A stretch of DNA of 30,074 bases, taken from NCBI GenBank assembly GCA_038230975.1, contig JBBRMF010000031.1, positions 1 through 30,074 on the forward strand, written 5' to 3'. The notes under the pieces were generated by a model that saw nothing but the letters and a program-made list of their open reading frames with translations, searched no databases and was not told the origin of the DNA. This document shows, piece after piece, positions 1-6,435 of the stretch (positions are counted from its first letter, which is position 1; every line of letters begins with the position of its first letter). Both the position numbers and the translations under genes were made by a program. The DNA is from JANXVV01 sp038230975 (lineage in GTDB: Bacteria; Planctomycetota; Phycisphaerae; Tepidisphaerales; Tepidisphaeraceae).

Positions 1-209
1 CGTACCGAAGGTTTCAACCGGGGACTGCGGGCCATTTTGTGGCGAGCCTGCGGCATGCGCAACTTCGGCCACTTTCGATTGCGCGTTCTTCACTTGTTCG
101 GCTGAGATATACAAGGATCAGCGGAGTTCGCGGAGAGCCGATTTTAGCCATACGCGTATTTTCACGCACAAGTTTCGGCGACGCAATCCCACAGGTGACG
201 CATCATCGT
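1..209. other. Left edge, no recognisable gene
   Basis: No reading frame here resembles a known protein, and the short frames present have no supporting start signal. The stretch lies downstream of the minus-strand HEPN gene and may hold that operon's 3' end or the end of an unseen neighbour. Confidence 0.4.
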
Positions 210-563
210 TTATTCGTCAAGTACGCTGGATGGTAGATGAGAGAGGATGGCCTGAATTGGCCCTTTTAACGCAGGTACATCTCGAAACGCTGTATCATAG
301 ACGCGCTTCCAGTTAATACCGTGATAGACATGGATAACGATGTTACGCATCGCGACGATGTCGCGCCAAGGAACTGCCGGATATGCGTCGCGAAGTGACT
401 TCGGTAGTCGACTGGCCGCTTCGCCGATGATCGCAATAGGTCGAATTATATGTGATTGCAGTGGCGGATCCGAATCAAACGGCTCATAGGTTGCTGGAAG
501 ACAGTTCTGAATGATCGTGATCGAATCGAGAATGTCGCTAAGAAGCAGTCGCTACGTTCTCAT
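210..563 (-). pseudogene. hepT: HepT-like HEPN toxin (DUF86) with in-frame stop at codon 4
   Basis: Reading the minus strand from the ATG at 563 gives Met-Arg-Thr, a TAG stop (552-554), then an open frame to TAA at 210-212. That frame is a convincing DUF86/HepT protein: it has the IGEAASRLP segment, PWRDIVAMRN, and the HEPN ribonuclease motif RNIVIHVY (R-x4-H-x-Y). HepT proteins are RNases (tRNA targets in studied cases) silenced by AMPylation by the partner MNT protein. The ATG overlaps the 3' end of the upstream nucleotidyltransferase by 26 nt, the usual arrangement for this pair. Known homologues start with a short 'MRTDRL'-like leader, so the TAG replaces one leader codon. The gene is either a recent pseudogene or is translated from the CTG at 546-548, which would still give about 112 residues with an intact core. 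Confidence 0.75.
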
Positions 564-849
564 AGCGGCACCGCCTCTTTTCCACGATCGCACGAAATCG
601 AGGAGCCATGCAGTCGGCGTCAATGACATCGACCTTGATCCCCAGCAATTCTTCCAGATCCCCGATGAACCCCGCATGGTCCAAAAGTGTTCGAGATGCT
701 TCAAACCGAACGACCAGATCCAGATCAGATGATTCATTTGCTTCGCCGCGAGCAACAGAACCAAAAATGCGCACGTCCGACGCACCATACTTCGAAGCAA
801 CTGCCACGATTTCCTGACGTCGTTTAAAAAGTTCGGTTTTGGAAATCAT
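538..849 (-). CDS. mntA: MNT-type nucleotidyltransferase antitoxin (MntA-like)
   Basis: Minimal nucleotidyltransferase of 103 residues. The polymerase-beta-type motif is visible as GSVARGEANESSDLDLVV, that is G-S followed by D-x-D, which binds metal and ATP. In MntA/HepT systems this enzyme AMPylates a Tyr in the HEPN partner and so neutralises it. The open frame extends 32 codons further upstream, but homologues start close to 'MISKTELFKRR', so the ATG at 847-849 is preferred. Its end overlaps the start of the HEPN gene, consistent with translational coupling. The reading frame is intact although the partner toxin carries a stop codon, which fits toxin inactivation rather than decay of the whole locus. 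Confidence 0.85.
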   Translation of the reverse strand: MISKTELFKRRQEIVAVASKYGASDVRIFGSVARGEANESSDLDLVVRFEASRTLLDHAGFIGDLEELLGIKVDVIDADCMAPRFRAIVEKRRCRYENVATAS

Positions 850-941
850 GGGCAGATATCCATCGCGGTCAATATATTCTGAACCGATCGAATTATTTAT
901 AATACTTCTGCTCGATCTCGCTGTTACCAGAACTCTTTCGA

Positions 942-1352
942 TCACTTTCGTCTAGGGTCAATCTCGAGCAAATCTAAAGCGAACCAACAGAATTGATCCG
1001 TCAAAGCCCTAAACACACAGTTCACGTATTCCTGCGTTTCCGATTCAAAAACCACCGGCGGATACCAGTCTGAGAAACACATCATACTCACACCCCAGTG
1101 GATCGACTTGAATTCCCTGCGTGCTGCCTCGGCATCGCCTGCTTCAATCTTCTCAAGCAGACGCCGAAGTTGGGGTTCGCCCCGCCCGTGATCTTCGCAG
1201 AATTTGACCAGCGCGTTTCCGGCAAGCAGCGTCAGTTGGAAACCTGACTTCGATTTCATAATCCACCGATCATACTTTTGTGTCGCTCGATCGAAACTGC
1301 CGACGACCCCCCAGCACCAATTTCCCAGATTCACGATCAGTCGCATCAGCAT
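942..1352 (-). CDS. Hypothetical protein, 136 aa
   Basis: Not recognised. The frame is open for 136 codons and the composition looks like a soluble globular protein: amphipathic helices in the middle (AGDAEAARREF) and an aromatic-rich C-terminal half (WGVSMMCFSDWYPPVVF, DQFCWFALDLLEI). The start is uncertain; ATGs at codons 1, 3 and 32 (MKSKSGF) are all possible and none has a clear ribosome-binding site. It lies upstream of the MNT/HEPN pair on the same strand, 92 nt away, so it could be an accessory gene of the same island. No membrane segment or signal peptide is visible. Confidence 0.5.
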   Translation of the reverse strand: MLMRLIVNLGNWCWGVVGSFDRATQKYDRWIMKSKSGFQLTLLAGNALVKFCEDHGRGEPQLRRLLEKIEAGDAEAARREFKSIHWGVSMMCFSDWYPPVVFESETQEYVNCVFRALTDQFCWFALDLLEIDPRRK

Positions 1353-1634
1353 GGTAAATCACATTTGTCGGAACTTAGGAACGAATATCTATTCTGCATA
1401 TTTCCCGTGCGTACCCACTCATATCGCAAACAAATCGCGCATTGCGAATCGAACTCAACGTTCTCTATCTTCCCATGAAATCCATTTCGCACGGGAAAAT
1501 GGGGCGAAAACTGACATTGCATTTTGTGGCACGCCCTTCGCCATAGCAGTATCTCGTGAGCACTGGGTTGGTGTTCACGGGTGACTCGCAAGTCACTCAA
1601 ATTATCATGGAGCGCGGTTGGTTCCCACGGGCAG

Positions 1635-1663
1635 TACCGTCCGCAGACGGTCTGCGGACGGTA
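1635..1663. repeat. Perfect 14-bp inverted repeat, 1-nt centre
   Basis: Arms TACCGTCCGCAGAC (1635-1648) and GTCTGCGGACGGTA (1650-1663) are exactly complementary around a single G. There is no adjacent T-run on either strand, so it does not look like a standard intrinsic terminator. It may be a protein-binding palindrome or a remnant repeat element. Confidence 0.8.
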
Positions 1664-1857
1664 TGTTGTCCGGGGTTCAAACGTTGAATCTGATATTATT
1701 ACGTTGCTACGCGGGATCGGGCAATCGTGGGAGTGCCTGGTCCTGCTTTTTTGCGCGCCCGTGTGCGAAGAACCCGGTCCGTCGCCTACGGCTTCCGGTT
1801 CCGGCATGCTGAAACACTTCTGAATCGTTCAAACTTTATACGTTGTTCAAAAAGAAA

Positions 1858-1888
1858 CGCCCGTCGTCTCTTTCAAGAACGGCGGGCG
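1858..1888. terminator. Hairpin flanked by A/T runs
   Basis: CGCCCGTCGT (1858-1867) pairs with ACGGCGGGCG (1879-1888) with one G-T wobble and an 11-nt loop. A-runs follow on the plus strand and also precede the stem (AAAAAG), so on the minus strand the hairpin is followed by T-rich sequence. It could end minus-strand transcription coming from the right. Confidence 0.4.
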
Positions 1889-1923
1889 AAAAAATACGGA
1901 AACTCCGCAATGCCGTGTGAGGG

Positions 1924-2103
1924 CGGTTGAGTCAAACCCTTAGAAAAAGGTGGGCGATAAGCCGAGACAGGAGGTTTCTCCTGTTGCTCCCGTCGTCCGC
2001 TTCCTGTCTCGGCCATTCTCGGGAACTTTCGTTCGCGTGAACGGCACTGCAAGGCTTGCGTCAGACGGGCGGCTATCCCCGAGGGTTGCTTATCGGTTTA
2101 ACC
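1924..2103. ncRNA. Candidate structured RNA / nested hairpins
   Basis: Several complementary segments are nested or interlocked. GCCGAGACAGGA (1961-1972) pairs perfectly with TCCTGTCTCGGC (2002-2013), and an alternative internal hairpin CAGGAG/CTCCTG (1968-1983) competes with it. CTCGGG (2018-2023) pairs with CCCGAG (2078-2083), and GATAAGC (1956-1962) with GCTTATC (2088-2094). No match to RNase P, tmRNA, SRP RNA, 6S RNA, cobalamin or cyclic-di-GMP riboswitch cores could be made by eye. The strand is unknown and it could instead be repeat DNA. Confidence 0.3.
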
Positions 2104-2274
2104 AAATATTCACCCTCAATCTCGAACATCGCAGAGCATCCGTACCTGTTCGATGCTATCGGCACGACACGCGATAAACAACTAAATTATTCAGAGATTT
2201 TTGAGTCTTATTCAACCGTCAACAATTTACAGAACAGCGTTCAAAAAAACTGAAATCATTTGACTTTGAACAGA

Positions 2275-3030
2275 TCATACTTTCTTTATTTTTGCCGCCT
2301 TGAGCGTTTCGGGAAACCCGCCAAATAATCGCGTTGCGGCCCCGAAAAGCGCGGCGTGGTCCGTCCTAAGTTGCATGAGGGTCGGTTTTTTAGAGCCGCG
2401 AAAAAGTGATTTGATTTCCTGGATCACCAGGGGCTTCGTCCATTTCCTTCGCAGTCGATAATCAGACGGTTCAAGCTTTGCAGCCCGCAGAGCCGATTCG
2501 TAGTCCCCAAAATACCTAACCGCTGCCGCGTGTAAACCGGGATCGGATTTTTGAATCGCGCCGCTGTTCAACGCCTCCCTGTCCCGCGCCAACCCGCGCA
2601 GCTCAAACAGGATCGAACCGCGATCCCACTTGCGATAGATCGACACATCATCGGCGTCGAGCCCCGCCGCCTGCAGGGCTTTGTCCCATCGTCCAAACAG
2701 CCGTGGCTGGAGCGACGCAAACGCCGCGAGGCCCAGTTGATTCCGTCGCTTTGTGACGGCGGACCAGTGCAAATCCTCTCCCTTGCGCCGGCTTTGTTTA
2801 ATCAACTTGATGATCGCCTGCTTGGTCCATCGCGGACGCCGGCTGACCTCCGCGTAATCGATCCCGGCCTTTTCGATCGCCTTCCGGTACGAGCCAAAAT
2901 GGTATGCCGCCGCTGACAAAAGCGATTGGTGCGTCCGGGCCAGCTTGTTATATGACAGCTCTGTCCCCTTTCTGTGAAGCTTCTCCAGAACTTTCACGAT
3001 CCGATCTTTGTCCCAAGCGTCTCTGGCCAT
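2275..3030 (-). CDS. Protein of four homing-endonuclease-associated (HNH_repeat-like) repeats
   Basis: The 251-residue protein is four tandem copies of a unit of about 64 residues. Each starts with a Trp (W6, W68, W135, W197) followed by a basic helix (WTKQAIIKLIKQ), a loop, a second helix and an FGSYRKAIEKAG-type segment. This pattern resembles the 'homing endonuclease associated repeat' seen beside HNH or LAGLIDADG enzymes and thought to bind DNA as helix-turn-helix units. No nuclease domain is present; the repeats fill the whole protein, so it is probably a stand-alone DNA-binding protein. The start was moved from the upstream ATG (3048) to MARDAWDKD at 3030, where the repeat begins. The strongly basic composition supports nucleic-acid binding. 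Its target is unknown. Confidence 0.75.
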   Translation of the reverse strand: MARDAWDKDRIVKVLEKLHRKGTELSYNKLARTHQSLLSAAAYHFGSYRKAIEKAGIDYAEVSRRPRWTKQAIIKLIKQSRRKGEDLHWSAVTKRRNQLGLAAFASLQPRLFGRWDKALQAAGLDADDVSIYRKWDRGSILFELRGLARDREALNSGAIQKSDPGLHAAAVRYFGDYESALRAAKLEPSDYRLRRKWTKPLVIQEIKSLFRGSKKPTLMQLRTDHAALFGAATRLFGGFPETLKAAKIKKV

Positions 3031-3075
3031 GAATGGAAAATAGAACATAAGAAACCGATGGAATCAACCGCCGCC

Positions 3076-3103
3076 TTGCCACACATTCGACTCTCTCTAC
3101 AAT
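3076..3103 (+). promoter_or_regulatory. Predicted sigma-70 promoter of serB
   Basis: TTGCCA (3076-3081), a 16-nt spacer, then TACAAT (3098-3103). The expected transcription start is near 3110, only a few bases before the TTG start codon at 3113, so the message would be nearly or fully leaderless. Confidence 0.5.
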
Positions 3104-3112
3104 CACGGCCCC

Positions 3113-4339
3113 TTGGCCGACCCGACGCAATCCATCCTCCTGCTTCATGTGACCGGTGAAGACCGCCCGGGCATCACCGCCGCGCTGACGAAAATTCTCG
3201 GGCAGGCGAATATCGAAATTCTGGACATCAATCAGACGGTCATTCACAAAACACTCCTGCTGGGGATGCTCGTGCGTATTCCTCCGAATGTTGAATCGAC
3301 CTCCGTTCTGAAAGATCTGCTTTTCACCGCCCACCACGGCGATCTCAAACTGCGAATTGCGCCGGTAGATGATGATCAGTACGATGCGTGGGTGCAGCGT
3401 CAAGGCAAACCACGATTCATTCTGACGCTGTTGGCACGACGATTGGCCGCGAGGGAAATCGCGGCGGTGTCATCGGTGCTTGCGGAGCAGGGGATGAATA
3501 TCGACATCATCACCCGGCTGTCGGGTCGGCCGCCGCGGAATGATGACGGTCGCCCGCGCCGCGCGTGCGTCGAGTTTTCGGTGCGCGGCCAACCGAAGGA
3601 CGAAGATCTATTGCGCGCCGCCTTGATGCAGACGACGCATGAACATCCGATCGATATCGCCTGGCAGCGCGATAACATTTACCGCCGTATAAGACGCCTC
3701 GTCGCGTTCGATATGGATTCGACGCTGATTCAGCACGAGGTGATCGATGAACTCGCCCGCGAAGCCAACGTGTACGCAAAGGTTTCGGCAATCACTGAAT
3801 CAGCAATGCGCGGCGAGTTGGATTTCGATCAATCGCTCACGCAACGCGTTGCCCTGCTGAAAGGCTTGCCCGAGTCAACCTTGCAACGCGTCGCCGGTCG
3901 ATTGAACCTGACCGAAGGGGCTGAACGTCTCCTGACCGCATTGAAATCTTTTGGCTACAAAACGGCGATAATCTCGGGCGGATTCGCGTATTTCGGTCAC
4001 CATCTCCAGAAAAAGTTGGGGATCGATTATGTGCGGACCAACGATCTTGAAATCGAAAATGGGCTGATGACCGGACGCGTAAAAGGTGAAATCATCAACG
4101 CGCAACGAAAAGCGCAGCTGTTGCAGGAAATCGCCGCTCAGGAAAACATCTCTTTACAACAAACCATCGCAGTGGGTGATGGGGCCAATGATCTACCGAT
4201 GCTGGCTGCCGCCGGATTGGGGATTGCGTTTCACGCCAAGCCGATCGTGGCACAAAGCGCCAAGCATAAAATCTCCACCCTCGGCTTGGATTCCATTCTT
4301 TATTTGATCGGCGTGCGCGATCGCGATCTGGTGGAATGA
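3113..4339 (+). CDS. serB: Phosphoserine phosphatase SerB with tandem ACT domains
   Basis: Dephosphorylates L-phosphoserine to L-serine, the last step of serine synthesis; cytoplasmic. The 408-residue protein has two N-terminal ACT-type regions (about residues 5-85 and 100-180; the first begins LLLHVTGEDRPGITAAL), then a HAD phosphatase domain. HAD motif I is DMDST (D200 nucleophile, D202 acid/base), followed by the SGGFAYFG motif II region and GDGANDLPML near the C terminus. Length and architecture match the long mycobacterial SerB2 type rather than the 322-residue E. coli enzyme, and the ACT domains suggest amino-acid feedback. The start is TTG at 3113; no Shine-Dalgarno is present and the predicted promoter abuts the start. 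The gene ends in a TGA directly followed by a palindromic repeat element. Confidence 0.95.
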   Translation: MADPTQSILLLHVTGEDRPGITAALTKILGQANIEILDINQTVIHKTLLLGMLVRIPPNVESTSVLKDLLFTAHHGDLKLRIAPVDDDQYDAWVQRQGKPRFILTLLARRLAAREIAAVSSVLAEQGMNIDIITRLSGRPPRNDDGRPRRACVEFSVRGQPKDEDLLRAALMQTTHEHPIDIAWQRDNIYRRIRRLVAFDMDSTLIQHEVIDELAREANVYAKVSAITESAMRGELDFDQSLTQRVALLKGLPESTLQRVAGRLNLTEGAERLLTALKSFGYKTAIISGGFAYFGHHLQKKLGIDYVRTNDLEIENGLMTGRVKGEIINAQRKAQLLQEIAAQENISLQQTIAVGDGANDLPMLAAAGLGIAFHAKPIVAQSAKHKISTLGLDSILYLIGVRDRDLVE

Positions 4340-4340
4340 A

Positions 4341-4407
4341 AGTGGCATGGGTGTCTCGCCCGTGCTCCTATGTTGAAAAAAAAACGGGCGAGACGCCCAT
4401 GCCACCT
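4341..4407. repeat. Palindromic repeat family A, copy 1
   Basis: The arm at 4342-4363 (GTGGCATGGGTGTCTCGCCC and two more bases) is complementary to 4384-4405 with one mismatch, with a 20-nt A-rich loop. It sits between the convergent ends of serB and the LptF/G-family gene, two bases after the serB stop, and could serve as a bidirectional terminator. Copies 2 and 3 are at 9673-9738 and 25734-25799. Confidence 0.9.
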
Positions 4408-4413
4408 TTACCA

Positions 4414-6138
4414 TCAAGTTCGTTGCAGCTTTGCAATTAGAGCGCAGGCGAGCAGCAATACCAATGCGTTTCCGCCCCAGATGAACGTCAACCCTAATGC
4501 CGCCGAATTTCGGGCGTGCGAGCACACTTGTTGGCCGGTGACGATCAACGCGACACTGAACATTGCCGGGATGAAACTGACCGCAAATGCCGTGAGAAAG
4601 TTGCTCGTCCGGAACAGCATCCCCAAGGCGCAACCCACCATCACCAGCACCAGGCAACTGATCGCGAAACTCGCGCGGCTGTGGATCTCGGCCTGCAACT
4701 TGGAAAGCAATTTATTCCGACCTACGGAAAGCTTTTCCATCGCATCTGCCGAAATCGCCTTACTATTCAGATAGTGCGCGACGGAATTCTTGCGGATGGC
4801 AGCAATTTCTGTCGGCATGGTGATTCCGATCATGGACGGACCGAACTTGGTGTGCCTTGCACGTTCCTCTTCGGTCTGAATCACGACATCAAATCCCTCG
4901 ACACTTACATCCATGGATTGTTCGGAATCGTCGTCCCCAATCTCCCATCGCGGAATGGCACGCACGCGCATTTCCATTGCTTCTCGAACCGTGCGCACAT
5001 TCCCGCGTCGGTCGGAAAACGTGAGCTTTACCTGTCGAGCTTCCACCTGCGGCCTCGACTGCAAAACAAGCGTATTTTCCGTCGCGCGCAGATCGGGTTC
5101 CAGATCGCCGCGCGTCAGAGTGACAATCTCGTCACCGGCGTCGATTTTGAAAAAACCATTGTCGCGCAAGCCCTGACGAATCTTGTCCAGATATAACTTG
5201 GCCTGATCGTCCTTGATGATCTGCTGCAGGATTTCCTTCAATCGGCGGCTTTTCTCAGGATTTTCGTAAAAAGATTTCAGCTTGTCGATCGTCATGAACT
5301 TCGGGTCTTCCTTCACCGGTGATCGCATCGACACCGGCCCAAACGTCTGGTGAGCCACCGTCAAGCCCACGGCCTGCGTGTCGCCCGGCCTTGTGTTGGC
5401 AGTGATTCGCTGGAATCGACTTGCGTTTTCCAAAATCACCGTCAACTGCGTGTCGCCTTCTTTTTCTTTTTCTTCGCTGCCTTTTTGATCGATATACGCG
5501 ACGGCTCGCTTGGCCATGTAGAACTCGGTCGCAATGACCAGCCGCTTCGTCGGGCTTTTGGGGTTCAGTGTGTTGTAGGTCACGATCATGGGCGCGATCA
5601 ACTCGACCCGTTGGGCGCTCGGGCGGCTGGGGTCCGGCGCGAGCACGCGCGCGCCTTGCGCATAGACGGTGTATTGCTCCAGATCGATTTGGTGCGTCCG
5701 CTCGATTTGATTCTGCACGAGTTGCGAGAGATTAGAGTAGATCACCTGCTCGGCCCTTAACGTGAACACCGGCACGAGAAAGCAAAGAAACAGCAGACTT
5801 ACCAATGCAACACTCAAACCCAGCACGATGGCCGGCGTCGTCATCGATAAAAAGCTGATGCCTCCGGCGCGGCAGGCGGTGAGTTCGTTGTCCGCGGACA
5901 ATCGACCGTACACCATGGTTGCCGCGAACAAGGCCGCCACTGGAAAAGAGTACGTCATCATCGCCGGTGTGAAATACGTCAGCATTTTGCTGACTTGCGA
6001 TGAATCCAGCCCGTGCTCGGTCAAGGGACGAAGCAATCCCCCAAAGCTCATGATGCCCGAAAGTGCCCCGGCGGCCATGAAAAAAATGCGGAACAGGTCA
6101 CGAAAGACGTACCAAAAAAGCGTTTTGCTCATTCGCAC
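4414..6138 (-). CDS. LptF/LptG (YjgP/YjgQ) family permease with enlarged extracytoplasmic region
   Basis: Inner-membrane subunit of the type that, with LptB, drives lipopolysaccharide export to the outer membrane. The N-terminal part has membrane segments near residues 14-36, 53-77 and 101-124, and the family signature GRLSADNELTACRAGG (about 78-93) between the second and third. Three more segments lie near the C terminus (ISCLVLVMVGCALGML, the FLTAFAVSFIPAMFSVALIV region, LTFIWGGNALVLLLACAL). At 574 residues it is much longer than the 360-residue E. coli proteins; the extra length is in the region between the third and fourth segments, normally a periplasmic beta-jellyroll. Sequence alone does not separate LptF from LptG. 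No partner lpt gene is adjacent. It converges with serB. Confidence 0.88.
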   Translation of the reverse strand: MRMSKTLFWYVFRDLFRIFFMAAGALSGIMSFGGLLRPLTEHGLDSSQVSKMLTYFTPAMMTYSFPVAALFAATMVYGRLSADNELTACRAGGISFLSMTTPAIVLGLSVALVSLLFLCFLVPVFTLRAEQVIYSNLSQLVQNQIERTHQIDLEQYTVYAQGARVLAPDPSRPSAQRVELIAPMIVTYNTLNPKSPTKRLVIATEFYMAKRAVAYIDQKGSEEKEKEGDTQLTVILENASRFQRITANTRPGDTQAVGLTVAHQTFGPVSMRSPVKEDPKFMTIDKLKSFYENPEKSRRLKEILQQIIKDDQAKLYLDKIRQGLRDNGFFKIDAGDEIVTLTRGDLEPDLRATENTLVLQSRPQVEARQVKLTFSDRRGNVRTVREAMEMRVRAIPRWEIGDDDSEQSMDVSVEGFDVVIQTEEERARHTKFGPSMIGITMPTEIAAIRKNSVAHYLNSKAISADAMEKLSVGRNKLLSKLQAEIHSRASFAISCLVLVMVGCALGMLFRTSNFLTAFAVSFIPAMFSVALIVTGQQVCSHARNSAALGLTFIWGGNALVLLLACALIAKLQRT

Positions 6139-6298
6139 GCCTTCAAAAATAGTGCCGGGCGGTGCGGCATTGAACCACCAGAGAATTTGCGGGATGCGAT
6201 GAAACGCGACATGAAAACCACTTTAGCGACGCCGGATAAATCTACAATGATCCGCGCTTGTCGAACCCATATCGATCCCATAGAATCCCGCCGCATCA

Positions 6299-6371
6299 GG
6301 GGCCATAGCTCAATTGGGAGAGCGTCGGCTTTGCAAGTCGAAGGTTGCGAGTTCGATCCTCGCTGGCTCCA
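6299..6371 (+). tRNA. tRNA-Ala(TGC)
   Basis: A 73-nt cloverleaf. The acceptor stem is GGGGCCA/TGGCTCC, the D arm GCTC-AATTGGGA-GAGC, the anticodon stem TCGGC/GTCGA with loop TTTGCAA giving anticodon TGC, and the T arm GCGAG-TTCGATC-CTCGC. The discriminator base is A and the CCA end is not encoded. A TACAAT box at 6243-6248 may be its -10 element. Confidence 0.97.
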
Positions 6372-6435
6372 TGCAGATTTCGGGTAAGCTCACGCCTCGC
6401 GTTTTTCGATCGACTGTTTCACGGAGGTTTGCCGT

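Larger units (their letters stand above)
1353..2274. other. Gene-poor stretch with palindromes
   Basis: About 0.9 kb without a convincing gene. Short frames exist on both strands but are low-complexity translations of palindromes, with no family resemblance. It holds a perfect 14-bp inverted repeat (1635-1663), a hairpin beside A-tracts (1858-1888), and a cluster of nested complementary segments (1924-2103), each listed separately. The last 150 bases are AT-rich and without visible structure. Confidence 0.6.

Noticed and set aside
1346..1807. 153-codon frame on the minus strand
   Set aside because: It reads through the perfect palindrome at 1635-1663, is rich in low-complexity residues, has no ribosome-binding site and resembles no family.
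1858..2103. RNase P, tmRNA or SRP RNA gene
   Set aside because: The characteristic conserved cores of these RNAs are absent despite the strong local structure.
4516..5196. 226-codon plus-strand frame opposite the LptF/G-family gene
   Set aside because: It is antisense to a well-supported membrane protein gene; its His/Arg-rich composition is typical of a shadow frame.
6299..6371. tRNA-Ala as an integration site for the adjacent E2 gene
   Set aside because: No repeated tRNA 3' end, integrase or mobile gene is visible in the following sequence, so there is no sign of an inserted island.
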